Shown: positions 1 through 5,256 of the stretch, piece by piece
Layout of the letters: the number at the start of each line of letters is the position of its first letter
Numbering within the stretch: the stretch's first letter is position 1
DNA from: CAZEJK01 sp964512045
GTDB lineage: Bacteria; Acidobacteriota; Thermoanaerobaculia; Thermoanaerobaculales; Sulfomarinibacteraceae
DNA: 5,519 bases
Direction of reading: 5' to 3'
NCBI GenBank assembly: GCA_964512045.1
Contig: CAZEJK010000328.1
Location: 1-5,519 of the forward strand
Made by a program: the position numbers and the translations under genes
The notes under the pieces: generated by a model
The model's input: the letters and a program-made list of their open reading frames with translations, nothing else
Told to the model about the DNA's origin: nothing
The model's database searches: none

Positions 1-25
1 ACTGAGAACTGAGAACTCAACTCAG
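1..25. repeat. Short tandem repeats at left window edge
   Basis: Two adjacent perfect copies of ACTGAGA (1-7 and 8-14) are followed by two adjacent copies of ACTCA (15-19 and 20-24) and a G. CTGAG and CTCAG units are complementary, so the tract can also fold on itself. It is more AT-rich than the rest of the window, which suggests intergenic DNA. The array may continue to the left of the window. No function can be assigned. Confidence 0.5.
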
Positions 26-33
26 GAGCTTTG

Positions 34-83
34 CTTCGAATTTTCGAAGATACGGAGTTTTGAGCCGCTAATAGCGGGTTTCT
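34..83 (+). other. Two small hairpins, one followed by a short T-rich tract
   Basis: The first hairpin has arms CTTCGAA (34-40) and TTCGAAG (43-49), a perfect 7-bp inverted repeat with a 2-nt centre. The second is CCGCT-AAT-AGCGG (65-77), followed by GTTTCT (78-83). The second could be a weak intrinsic terminator of a gene left of the window, but its stem is only 5 bp and the T tract is poor. The first could equally be a protein-binding palindrome. What is seen is the inverted repeats; the roles are inferred. Confidence 0.3.
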
Positions 84-112
84 CGAACGATGAGAGGTCG
101 ATCGTCTGCGCA

Positions 113-226
113 TCGGGCCCAGCGTAGAGACGCCGGACCCGAGAGACAAGAGGCTTCCAAGCATCCGCGGACCAAGGGGCCGACTGTCCGGAAACGGACG
201 GTGCGGCTCCGTGATCGAACAGTCGG
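113..226 (+). other. Candidate structured RNA or leader with two long hairpins
   Basis: Hairpin A (113-142) pairs TCGGG with CCCGA, then CC with GG, then GCGT with ACGC around an AGAG loop. It has eleven pairs interrupted by two single mismatches. Hairpin B (176-210) pairs 176-182 with 204-210 and 183-190 with 195-202 around a GAAA (GNRA-type) tetraloop at 191-194. It has fifteen pairs including two G-U, with one bulged G at 203. A competing helix is possible because CCGACTGT (180-187) is perfectly complementary to ACAGTCGG (219-226), and it would disrupt hairpin B. The region lies in a 299-bp stretch without a credible gene, directly upstream of the efflux adaptor. It could be a cis-regulatory leader, a small RNA, or chance folding in GC-rich DNA. 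I do not recognise it as a known riboswitch class, RNase P RNA, tmRNA or SRP RNA. Confidence 0.35.
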
Positions 227-304
227 TGGCAGAGCGGGCAGTGGGTAGCTCGATGATCGGTGGCATCGGTCTTGCTCGGTCGGTGGCTGGGAGGTACCGG
301 TGGC
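224..304. repeat. Four direct copies of CGGTGGC before the efflux adaptor
   Basis: CGGTGGC occurs perfectly at 224-230, 258-264, 281-287 and 298-304. The first three share a preceding T, giving TCGGTGGC. Start-to-start spacings are 34, 23 and 17 bp. The last copy overlaps the GTG start at 300. Such clustering suggests a repeated regulator-binding site or a short duplication; neither is proven. If these are operator sites, that would argue for the downstream ATG at 375 as the true start of the adaptor. Confidence 0.4.
289..294 (+). promoter_or_regulatory. Shine-Dalgarno GGGAGG for the efflux adaptor
   Basis: GGGAGG lies 5 nt upstream of the GTG at 300. It is the best ribosome-binding sequence near either candidate start of the adaptor. 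The competing ATG at 375 has only AGAAGG about 11 nt upstream. This motif is the main reason for choosing the GTG start. Confidence 0.5.
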
Positions 305-1463
305 AGGAGATGCTGAAACTCCGGTTGCGGCTTACAGTGATGGCGACGGCTTCGCAGAGAAGGTCGCGTCGCGCATGGATGTCCACCGCCCCGGTGTGGC
401 GCAGCGCCGTCGGCGGCGCCGGTGGTTGCTCGCGGCAGCGGTACTGGTGATGGTGGGCGGGACGCTGGCCGTGGTTGCTCGGCTGGAGCCCGCTGCGCCG
501 ACGGTCGAACGCGATACGGTGTGGATCGGGACCGTCGAACGGGGTGCGATGCTGCGGGAGGTGCGTGGGCATGGGACCCTCGTTCCTGAGGTCGTACGGT
601 GGATCGGTACGACCACTGCCGGAACTGTGGAACGACGGCTTCTCGAACCCGGTGCGACAGTGGGGCCGAACGACGTCATCCTCGAGCTCTCGAACCCCGA
701 GCTGATGCGCGAGGCGCGGGATGCCGCAGGCGCGTTGCAGCGGGCCTCCGCTCAGCTGGAGAGCCTGCGTCGACAGCTGGAGAGCGAGGAGCTGAGCCGA
801 CGTGCGGCCGCGGCACGCGTGCGGGCAGAGCTGGTTGAGGCGCGGCTTCGGGCCCAGGCTGATCGCGAGCTTGGCGACAAGGGCCTGATCTCCTCGATCG
901 AGCTCCGGATCTCGGAGGCGGTGGCGGAATCAGCCACCATCCGCGAGCAGATCGAGCGTGAGAGGATCGAGGTTGCAGCCGCCGCGGATCGCGCCCGGAT
1001 CGAGGCGATGCAGGCCGAGGTGGAGCAACAGCGAGCGTTGCACGAGCTTCGGACCGAGCAGACATCGGCACTCCGTGTAACCGCCGGGATTCCCGGCGTC
1101 GTGCAAGAGATCGCGGTGGAGGAGGGGGAGCGTGTGATGCCGGGAGAGAGCTTGGCGTTGGTCGCAAATCAAGAGCATCTGATGGCACGGCTTCGAGTTC
1201 CGGCAACCCGAGCCCGCGATGTTCGCCCCGGTCAGGTGGCGCGGATCGATACCCGGAACGGCGTGGTCGAAGGCCGGGTGGTTCGGATCGATCCTGCGGT
1301 GCGGGAGGGGGCAGTGCGAGTCGATGTCGAGCTCGTCGAGCAGCTCCCTGAAGGAGCTCGACCGGATCTCAGTGTCGACGGTGCGATCGAGATCGAACGA
1401 CTTGCAGATGTGCTCCACGTCGGCCGTCCCGCGTTCGGCGATGAGCACAGCGTCCTGAGCTGA
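300..1463 (+). CDS. Periplasmic adaptor of an ABC-type efflux pump, C-terminally truncated
   Basis: The 387-residue product is a membrane fusion (HlyD/MacA-type) protein, which links an inner-membrane transporter to an outer-membrane channel. A basic stretch (residues 36-41, six Arg) precedes one membrane segment (about 42-60), giving an N-in anchor. Two halves of a barrel-sandwich (lipoyl-like) domain lie at about 97-130 and 258-290, flanking a long alpha-hairpin coiled coil (about 135-255) rich in Glu, Arg and Ala. A beta-barrel follows (about 295-370). The sequence follows its family closely up to VGRPAFGDEHS, then ends after three unrelated residues. Relatives continue for a further 30-40 residues of membrane-proximal domain. 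The stop arises because the frame runs into regulator-derived sequence, so the C-terminus was lost at a junction near 1450-1457. No ABC ATPase or permease follows. The start is uncertain. GTG 300 has a good ribosome site, but ATG 375 (residue 26, MDVHRPG) matches the family's usual N-terminus, and the 25 extra codons are less GC-rich at third positions. The product is probably non-functional without its C-terminal domain and transporter partners. Confidence 0.85.
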   Translation: MAGDAETPVAAYSDGDGFAEKVASRMDVHRPGVAQRRRRRRWLLAAAVLVMVGGTLAVVARLEPAAPTVERDTVWIGTVERGAMLREVRGHGTLVPEVVRWIGTTTAGTVERRLLEPGATVGPNDVILELSNPELMREARDAAGALQRASAQLESLRRQLESEELSRRAAAARVRAELVEARLRAQADRELGDKGLISSIELRISEAVAESATIREQIERERIEVAAAADRARIEAMQAEVEQQRALHELRTEQTSALRVTAGIPGVVQEIAVEEGERVMPGESLALVANQEHLMARLRVPATRARDVRPGQVARIDTRNGVVEGRVVRIDPAVREGAVRVDVELVEQLPEGARPDLSVDGAIEIERLADVLHVGRPAFGDEHSVLS

Positions 1464-1480
1464 TCTCCGCCTCCGCGGCG

Positions 1481-2227
1481 ATGGAACCGATGCTCGAGAT
1501 GGTCGGGAAGATCGGTCCATCGGATGCGAACATCCTCATCACCGGCGAGCACGGAACCGGCAAGGACGTGGTCGCCCGTTCGTTGCACGCGGTCTCAGGG
1601 CGCGCCCACAAACCGTTGATCGTCGTAAACGTAGGTGGTCTCGCGGAAGGGGTGTTCGCATCGGAGCTGTTCGGGCACGTCAAGGGCGCGTATACCGATG
1701 CCCGGTCGGATCGGATTGGCCGATTCGAGATGGCGGACGGAGGTACGCTGTTTCTCGATGAGATCGCCAACGTGCCGTTGGCCGAGCAGGCGAAGCTGCT
1801 CCGTGTGCTGGAGACCGGCGAGGTGGAGCGGGTTGCGAGCCTGGAGTCCAGAGTGCCCGTGACAGTCTGCGGTGGACCAGAGTGCGTTCTCGAAGCCGAT
1901 GCAGACCAGTTGGACCAGCTTCTGATCAACCTTGTGCGCAATGCCGCCGACGCTGTGTCTGCCGATGGCGGTCGTGTCGAGCTGGAATGGACCGTCGAAG
2001 GTGACACCCTTGAGCTGCTCGTCCGCGATACCGGGCCCGGGTTGCCGCACTCCGCGAACCTCTTCGTACCGTTCTTTACGACCAAACCCGGCGGTTCGGG
2101 AATCGGGCTGGTGCTCTGTCGTCAGGTGGCAGAAGGACATGGCGGTACCGTGAGTCTGAGTGATCGGAAAGACGGTCCGGGCTGTGTTGCCAGTGTGCGG
2201 CTGCCGATCCGGCATGGAGGGCCCTGA
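1481..2227 (+). CDS. Hybrid remnant: half of a sigma-54-type AAA+ domain fused to a histidine-kinase ATPase domain
   Basis: The 248-residue product has two parts of different origin. Residues 1 to about 118 match the start of an NtrC-type AAA+ domain: Walker A GEHGTGKD (22-29), a GAYTDA loop (69-74, in place of the sigma-54-contacting GAFTGA) and Walker B FLDE (91-94). The sequence breaks off before sensor I, the arginine finger and the HTH domain. From about residue 119 it matches the end of a histidine kinase: N box LINLVRNA (148-155), G1 box DTGPGL (183-188), F box FVPFF (195-199) and G2 box GGSGIGL (204-210), a complete HATPase_c fold. The receiver domain, the phospho-acceptor His domain and all sensing parts are absent. 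The frame is open from 1445, so regulator sequence (ELISASAAM) precedes the first ATG, and no ribosome site is visible before 1481. The join at about 1826-1845 is in frame and there are no internal stops. I infer a deletion product of adjacent regulator and kinase genes, probably dead and recent. A functional fusion or an assembly error are the alternatives. Confidence 0.75.
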   Translation: MEPMLEMVGKIGPSDANILITGEHGTGKDVVARSLHAVSGRAHKPLIVVNVGGLAEGVFASELFGHVKGAYTDARSDRIGRFEMADGGTLFLDEIANVPLAEQAKLLRVLETGEVERVASLESRVPVTVCGGPECVLEADADQLDQLLINLVRNAADAVSADGGRVELEWTVEGDTLELLVRDTGPGLPHSANLFVPFFTTKPGGSGIGLVLCRQVAEGHGGTVSLSDRKDGPGCVASVRLPIRHGGP

Positions 2228-2252
2228 GCACGTGAGCACGGCGAGCATTGGC

Positions 2253-2280
2253 CACCTCGGACGTGCGACGACACGAGGTG
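2253..2280 (+). other. Stem-loop after the hybrid ORF
   Basis: CACCTCG (2253-2259) and CGAGGTG (2274-2280) form a perfect 7-bp stem around a 14-nt loop, 25 nt after the hybrid ORF's stop. No T tract follows, so this is not a classical intrinsic terminator. It may instead be a transcript 3' hairpin or an operator for the gene at 2342. Confidence 0.3.
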
Positions 2281-2294
2281 ATGAGAGTCTGAAA

Positions 2295-2339
2295 GTACGA
2301 TCCACGGCGTGCGATCCAGCGACTGGCGTACAATCCACG
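2295..2339. repeat. Three degenerate direct repeats GTRCRATCCA upstream of the aminotransferase
   Basis: GTACGATCCACG (2295-2306) and GTACAATCCACG (2328-2339) differ at one base and start 33 bp apart, close to three helical turns. A weaker copy, GTGCGATCCAGC, lies between them at 2309-2320. The last copy contains the probable -10 element, so a protein binding these repeats would cover the promoter. The repeats are seen directly; the operator role is inferred. Confidence 0.35.
2329..2334 (+). promoter_or_regulatory. -10 element TACAAT suggesting a leaderless transcript
   Basis: TACAAT differs from the sigma-70 consensus TATAAT at one base and ends 7 nt before the ATG at 2342. Transcription would therefore start at or next to the A of the start codon. 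No Shine-Dalgarno sequence is visible before this ATG, which fits leaderless translation. No good -35 hexamer is seen at the usual distance. Confidence 0.45.
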
Positions 2340-2341
2340 CG

Positions 2342-3196
2342 ATGACGGACGATCCGCGATGCGCGTGGTTGAACGGTCGGCTCGTTCCGTGGCAGGAGGC
2401 GACGGTCCCGATCGAAGACCGCGGACTCCAGTTCGCGGAGAGCATCTATGAGGTGTTTCCGGTGATCGGGGGAGGTCCGCGCTTGGTTGCCGAGCACTTG
2501 GAGCGGATGCACGGCGGGGCCAGCGTGTTGGGGATCGAGTCTGCCGTGCCGGATCTGGAGTCGCTGCACACGGTCGCGGAGATGATCATCAGCGAGGAGA
2601 GGGTCCCGGAGGGCATCCTGTACGCTCAGGTGACCGGTGGAAGTGCGCCGAGACATCACCTCGCCAGGCCGCAGCCGACGTTCTTCGCGTATCTGCGGGC
2701 GTACCGTTTCCCGCGAGCCGAGCGTACGGCCGCGGGCATGACGGCAATCACCCTCACGGATGAGCGGTGGGCAGGACGTGACGTGAAGGCCACCATGCTC
2801 TTGCCGGTGGTGCTTGCCAAACGAGAGGCTGCAGCGCGAGGCGCCGACGAGGCGATTCTGATCGGTCTCGACGGCGAGGTGCACGAGGGCTCGGCAAGCA
2901 ATGTCTTTGTGGTGAGCGGCGACCGTCTGCTCCACCCGCGCCAGAGCCGTCACCTGCTTGCCGGAACTATCGCTCCTCTGGTCGTGCAGTGTGCCCGTGA
3001 CCTCGGGCTCGAGGTCGAGCCGCGACGGCTCGAGCGGAGTGACCTCTTCGATGCGGACGAGCTGTTCTGTACGGCGACGAGCCGGCTGGCGATGCCCGTG
3101 CTCGAGCTGGACGGTCGGCCGCTCGGTACGGGGACGGCCGGGCCAGTGGTCACCGAGATCGCCCGGCGCCTGCGGGGGCACCTCGGCCTGGAGTGA
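2342..3196 (+). CDS. D-amino acid aminotransferase (class IV PLP aminotransferase)
   Basis: The 284-residue product has the usual length and order of the PLP-dependent class IV (BCAT/DAAT fold) family. It likely moves the amino group between D-amino acids and 2-oxoacids (D-alanine + 2-oxoglutarate giving pyruvate + D-glutamate), supplying cell-wall precursors in the cytoplasm. Compared with the Bacillus enzyme, I can place EDRGLQFAESIYEV (25-38, with the active-site Tyr36), the PLP-binding Lys149 in DVKATML, and Glu182 in HEGSASNVF, which contacts the cofactor ring nitrogen. Arg104 and His106 in APRHH match the carboxylate-binding Arg98/His100 pair typical of D-specific enzymes, which favours DAAT over branched-chain aminotransferase or aminodeoxychorismate lyase. 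The VTRG motif reads VTGG here (97-100), with the Arg lost. ATG 2342 is chosen because homology begins there and a -10 element lies 7 nt upstream; the frame is open back to 2309. A dat-type name would fit, but I leave the symbol blank because substrate choice is not certain. Confidence 0.88.
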   Translation: MTDDPRCAWLNGRLVPWQEATVPIEDRGLQFAESIYEVFPVIGGGPRLVAEHLERMHGGASVLGIESAVPDLESLHTVAEMIISEERVPEGILYAQVTGGSAPRHHLARPQPTFFAYLRAYRFPRAERTAAGMTAITLTDERWAGRDVKATMLLPVVLAKREAAARGADEAILIGLDGEVHEGSASNVFVVSGDRLLHPRQSRHLLAGTIAPLVVQCARDLGLEVEPRRLERSDLFDADELFCTATSRLAMPVLELDGRPLGTGTAGPVVTEIARRLRGHLGLE

Positions 3197-3475
3197 GGCT
3201 GCGTTGGATGGCTCGTGAAGGAAGGGCGGGAGAGGTTCGTCCACTGCCCACGACGTCATCTCGACCGAGCTTCCATGGCGATCCATCGGTTCGGCAGCGG
3301 GCAGCTTTGTTGATGCTCTTCAGTACCTGGCGAGGGGAGAGATCCCGTGGGAGAACCGCCGCCTCCCGGTCCCGGTCAACGGCCTCGGAACACGAGCCGG
3401 TCGGCGGCCCGTGATGATGGGGAGGCAGACCTCATACGTGGTACATCGTGCTGTCCGCGGCGTTGAGGCCTGGCC
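3197..3475 (+). other. Convergent spacer with a start-less open frame
   Basis: This gap lies between the 3' ends of the aminotransferase and the RNase. A frame open from 3219 has no ATG and reads protein-like, including DALQYLARGEIPWENRR (from 3312) and PVMMGRQTSYVV. It then continues as a meaningless antisense frame within the RNase gene. It may be the decayed remnant of a gene that lost its ends; I do not recognise the family. A different frame (3193-3414), whose GTG overlaps the aminotransferase stop by 4 nt, encodes an Arg/Ser-rich peptide that looks spurious. I see no clear terminator for the plus-strand gene here. Confidence 0.25.
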
Positions 3476-3478
3476 TCA
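3464..3478 (-). terminator. Short palindrome overlapping the RNase stop codon
   Basis: TGAGGCC-T-GGCCTCA is a perfect 7-bp inverted repeat with a 1-nt centre; as RNA it would be a 6-bp stem with a 3-nt loop. It begins at the minus-strand stop codon. There is no T tract on either side, so a terminator role is only a possibility. Confidence 0.25.
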
Positions 3479-5074
3479 CGGCGATTCGGGGAGTGCTGTG
3501 TTGAGGCGCTCGATGAGGCGCTGGCGCTCCACCCGGTCGTCGGTGGCCTCCAGGGTGTCCGCCAAACGCAGGATGAACGCCGCGTACTCGTTGTACCAGT
3601 CCCGCTGGAGCGCCGCATCGGGGATGCGAGCGGCTGCCCGTCCCTTCGATTCGGCCGTTCCCGCAATCAGATCGAAGCTCTCGTCGAAGCGTGGTAGCCG
3701 GATGCGATCACGAGCAATGCCTGTCTCAGCCATCAGCTCGGCCAGGGACTCGCGGGCTTGGTCGTCACCATGGTTGAGGAACAGCTGGCCGACGATCGGT
3801 CCTCGTTCGACGATCCAGTCGCGCAGCTCCAGCTGATCGGCGTGCGCCGAGTAGTTGCCGATCTGACGGATCGTTGCGTTGACCGGGTAGTGCTTGCCAT
3901 GGATGCGGACCTCGGGAGCGCCGTTGGCGATCACGTGCCCGAGCGTTCCGGGCGCCTGGTAACCGACGAACAGGACCGTTGCCTCGGGCCGCGAGATGTT
4001 GTTCTTCAGGTGGTGCTTGATCCGACCGGCGTCGCACATCCCGCTGGCGGAGATGATGATCGCGCCGCCGTTGATGCCGTTGATCGCCTTGCTCTCCTCG
4101 ACGGACTGGACGATCCGGAAGTGGCGATCGCGGAACAGCTTCTCGGGGTCCACCTCGATGTCCTCGAACGACGCCGCGTGACGCATGAAGACCTCGGTGA
4201 CCTTCCGCGCCAGCGGCGAGTCGAGGTAGACAGTGGCCTCCGGGAGCTGGCGGGTGGCGAGCAGGGCGCCGATGTCGTGCAGAAGCTCCTGGCTGCGCTC
4301 GACTGCGAACGACGGGATCACGACGTTGCCACCGCGCGCCAGTGCCGCGCCGAGCTCCGTGCGCAGCGTCTCGCGGCGCCCGGCGAGGGTGTAATCGGCG
4401 CGATCACGGTCGCCGTAGGTGCTCTCACAGACGACGTAGTCGAACCCTTCTGGGGCGTCGGGCTCGTGATAGAACGCCTTCTGGTCGGGCCCGAGATCGC
4501 CTGAGAACAGGATCCGCAGGGCTTCGCTCGCCTCGTCAGTTACGTGCCGTTCCAGGCGAAGCTCGGCCGAGGACGAGCCGAGAATGTGGCCGGCATTCCA
4601 AAGCCTCAGGTGCACACCGGTTGCCGGCTCGAGCCAGCTCTCGTACTCGATGGGATCGAGGAGCTGGAGGGTTCGGGCCGCGTCAGCCGTGGTGTAGACG
4701 GGCTCGACCGGCGGCAAGTTGCGCCGAGCACGTTTGCGGTTGTGGCGCTCGGCGTTCGACTCCTGGATCCACGCCGAGTCCGGCAGCATGAACTCGAGAA
4801 GGTCGGCGGTCGGGTGGGTGGCGTAGATCGGGCCGTCGAAACCGGCCTTGACGAGCTTGGGAAGCAGCCCACAGTGGTCGATGTGCGCATGGGTCAGCAC
4901 GACGAACTCAACGCCGTTCACATCAAACGGGAACGGTTCGAAGTTCAGGTCGCGGACGCTCCGGTTGCCCTGGTACAGACCACAGTCCACCAGAAAACGC
5001 GTGGCGTTGGTAGTGATCATCGAGCATGACCCGGTCACCGTACCTGCTGCGCCGTAGAAGGTGAGCCGTGTCAT
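3476..5074 (-). CDS. Beta-CASP metallo-beta-lactamase-fold RNase (YSH1/CPSF-like)
   Basis: The 532-residue product is a zinc-dependent hydrolase of the RNA-processing beta-CASP family, related to CPSF73 and bacterial YSH1-type exonuclease-like proteins. It is expected to cut or trim RNA in the cytoplasm. Metallo-beta-lactamase motifs are complete: Asp30 (VDCG), HAHIDH (62-67) with His62, His64, Asp66 and His67, His163 (AGHILGS) and Asp193 (SGDLG). Beta-CASP elements follow: Glu217 in CESTYGDR, IPSFAVERSQELL (253-265), a His pair in GRIKHHLKN (350-358), GYQAPGTLG (371-379) and the motif C His411 in NYSAHAD. LFLNHGDD (431-438) closes the core. About 80 residues extend beyond, Arg- and Glu-rich with a WYNEYAAFILRLADTLE segment (493-509) that may be helical. 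No KH domain is seen at the N-terminus. The ATG at 5074 is chosen because the family's N-terminal strand (LTFYGAAGTVTGS) starts there; the longer upstream frame is non-homologous and crosses the promoter. There is no obvious Shine-Dalgarno sequence. The gene is convergent with the aminotransferase and divergent from the methyltransferase, so it is probably transcribed alone. Confidence 0.93.
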   Translation of the reverse strand: MTRLTFYGAAGTVTGSCSMITTNATRFLVDCGLYQGNRSVRDLNFEPFPFDVNGVEFVVLTHAHIDHCGLLPKLVKAGFDGPIYATHPTADLLEFMLPDSAWIQESNAERHNRKRARRNLPPVEPVYTTADAARTLQLLDPIEYESWLEPATGVHLRLWNAGHILGSSSAELRLERHVTDEASEALRILFSGDLGPDQKAFYHEPDAPEGFDYVVCESTYGDRDRADYTLAGRRETLRTELGAALARGGNVVIPSFAVERSQELLHDIGALLATRQLPEATVYLDSPLARKVTEVFMRHAASFEDIEVDPEKLFRDRHFRIVQSVEESKAINGINGGAIIISASGMCDAGRIKHHLKNNISRPEATVLFVGYQAPGTLGHVIANGAPEVRIHGKHYPVNATIRQIGNYSAHADQLELRDWIVERGPIVGQLFLNHGDDQARESLAELMAETGIARDRIRLPRFDESFDLIAGTAESKGRAAARIPDAALQRDWYNEYAAFILRLADTLEATDDRVERQRLIERLNTALPESP

Positions 5075-5113
5075 GAGCTGCGGACCAAAGTCAGTGGAGT
5101 ATGCATGGGCCGG

Positions 5114-5143
5114 ATCATACCCCGAGCCGCGAGCGGTCGCCAA
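5114..5143 (-). promoter_or_regulatory. Candidate sigma-70 promoter for the beta-CASP RNase
   Basis: Read on the minus strand, TTGGCG (5143-5138) and TATGAT (5119-5114) are separated by 18 bp. TATGAT differs from consensus at one base and TTGGCG keeps TTG. Transcription would start near 5107, leaving a leader of about 33 nt before the ATG at 5074. Confidence 0.45.
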
Positions 5144-5156
5144 GATGCGGGTGTCG

Positions 5157-5186
5157 TTGTGGTCGGGGTGCACCGGCTGATACGAT
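5157..5186 (+). promoter_or_regulatory. Candidate extended -10 promoter for the methyltransferase
   Basis: TTGTGG (5157-5162) and TACGAT (5181-5186) are separated by 18 bp. TGA immediately before the hexamer gives the extended -10 pattern TGnTACGAT. Transcription would start near 5193, about 64 nt before the GTG at 5257. Its -35 lies 13 bp from the -35 of the opposite-strand promoter, so the two are back to back. Confidence 0.45.
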
Positions 5187-5256
5187 CCGGGCGGGGACCG
5201 TGGTGGACGGTAACACAGGAAGATGGGGAGGCGAGAACGGCTGTGCGAGGGTGCGC

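Noticed and set aside
100..230. Known RNA classes (RNase P RNA, tmRNA, SRP RNA, common riboswitches) for the hairpin region
   Set aside because: None of their signature conserved segments could be found, so only an unassigned structured region is reported.
211..450. Plus-strand ORF of 79 residues overlapping the adaptor start
   Set aside because: No domain or ribosome site; it overlaps the adaptor in another frame and lacks protein-like composition.
2225..2240. Perfect tandem 8-mer TGAGCACG x2 at the hybrid ORF stop
   Set aside because: Only two copies, overlapping the stop codon, with no further repeats or symmetry; likely a chance or slippage duplication.
1595..3286. Minus-strand ORF of 563 residues opposite the hybrid ORF and the aminotransferase
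   Set aside because: It is antisense to two frames with clear family motifs, and its translation is low-complexity with no recognisable domain. Long antisense frames are common in GC-rich DNA.
3193..3414. 73-residue ORF whose GTG overlaps the aminotransferase stop by 4 nt
   Set aside because: The overlap resembles translational coupling, but the product is Arg/Ser-rich without motifs and another frame in the same stretch looks more protein-like.
3758..4504. Plus-strand ORF of 248 residues inside the RNase gene
   Set aside because: Antisense to the catalytic core of the beta-CASP protein; its Asp/Val-rich translation mirrors the codon pattern of the real gene.
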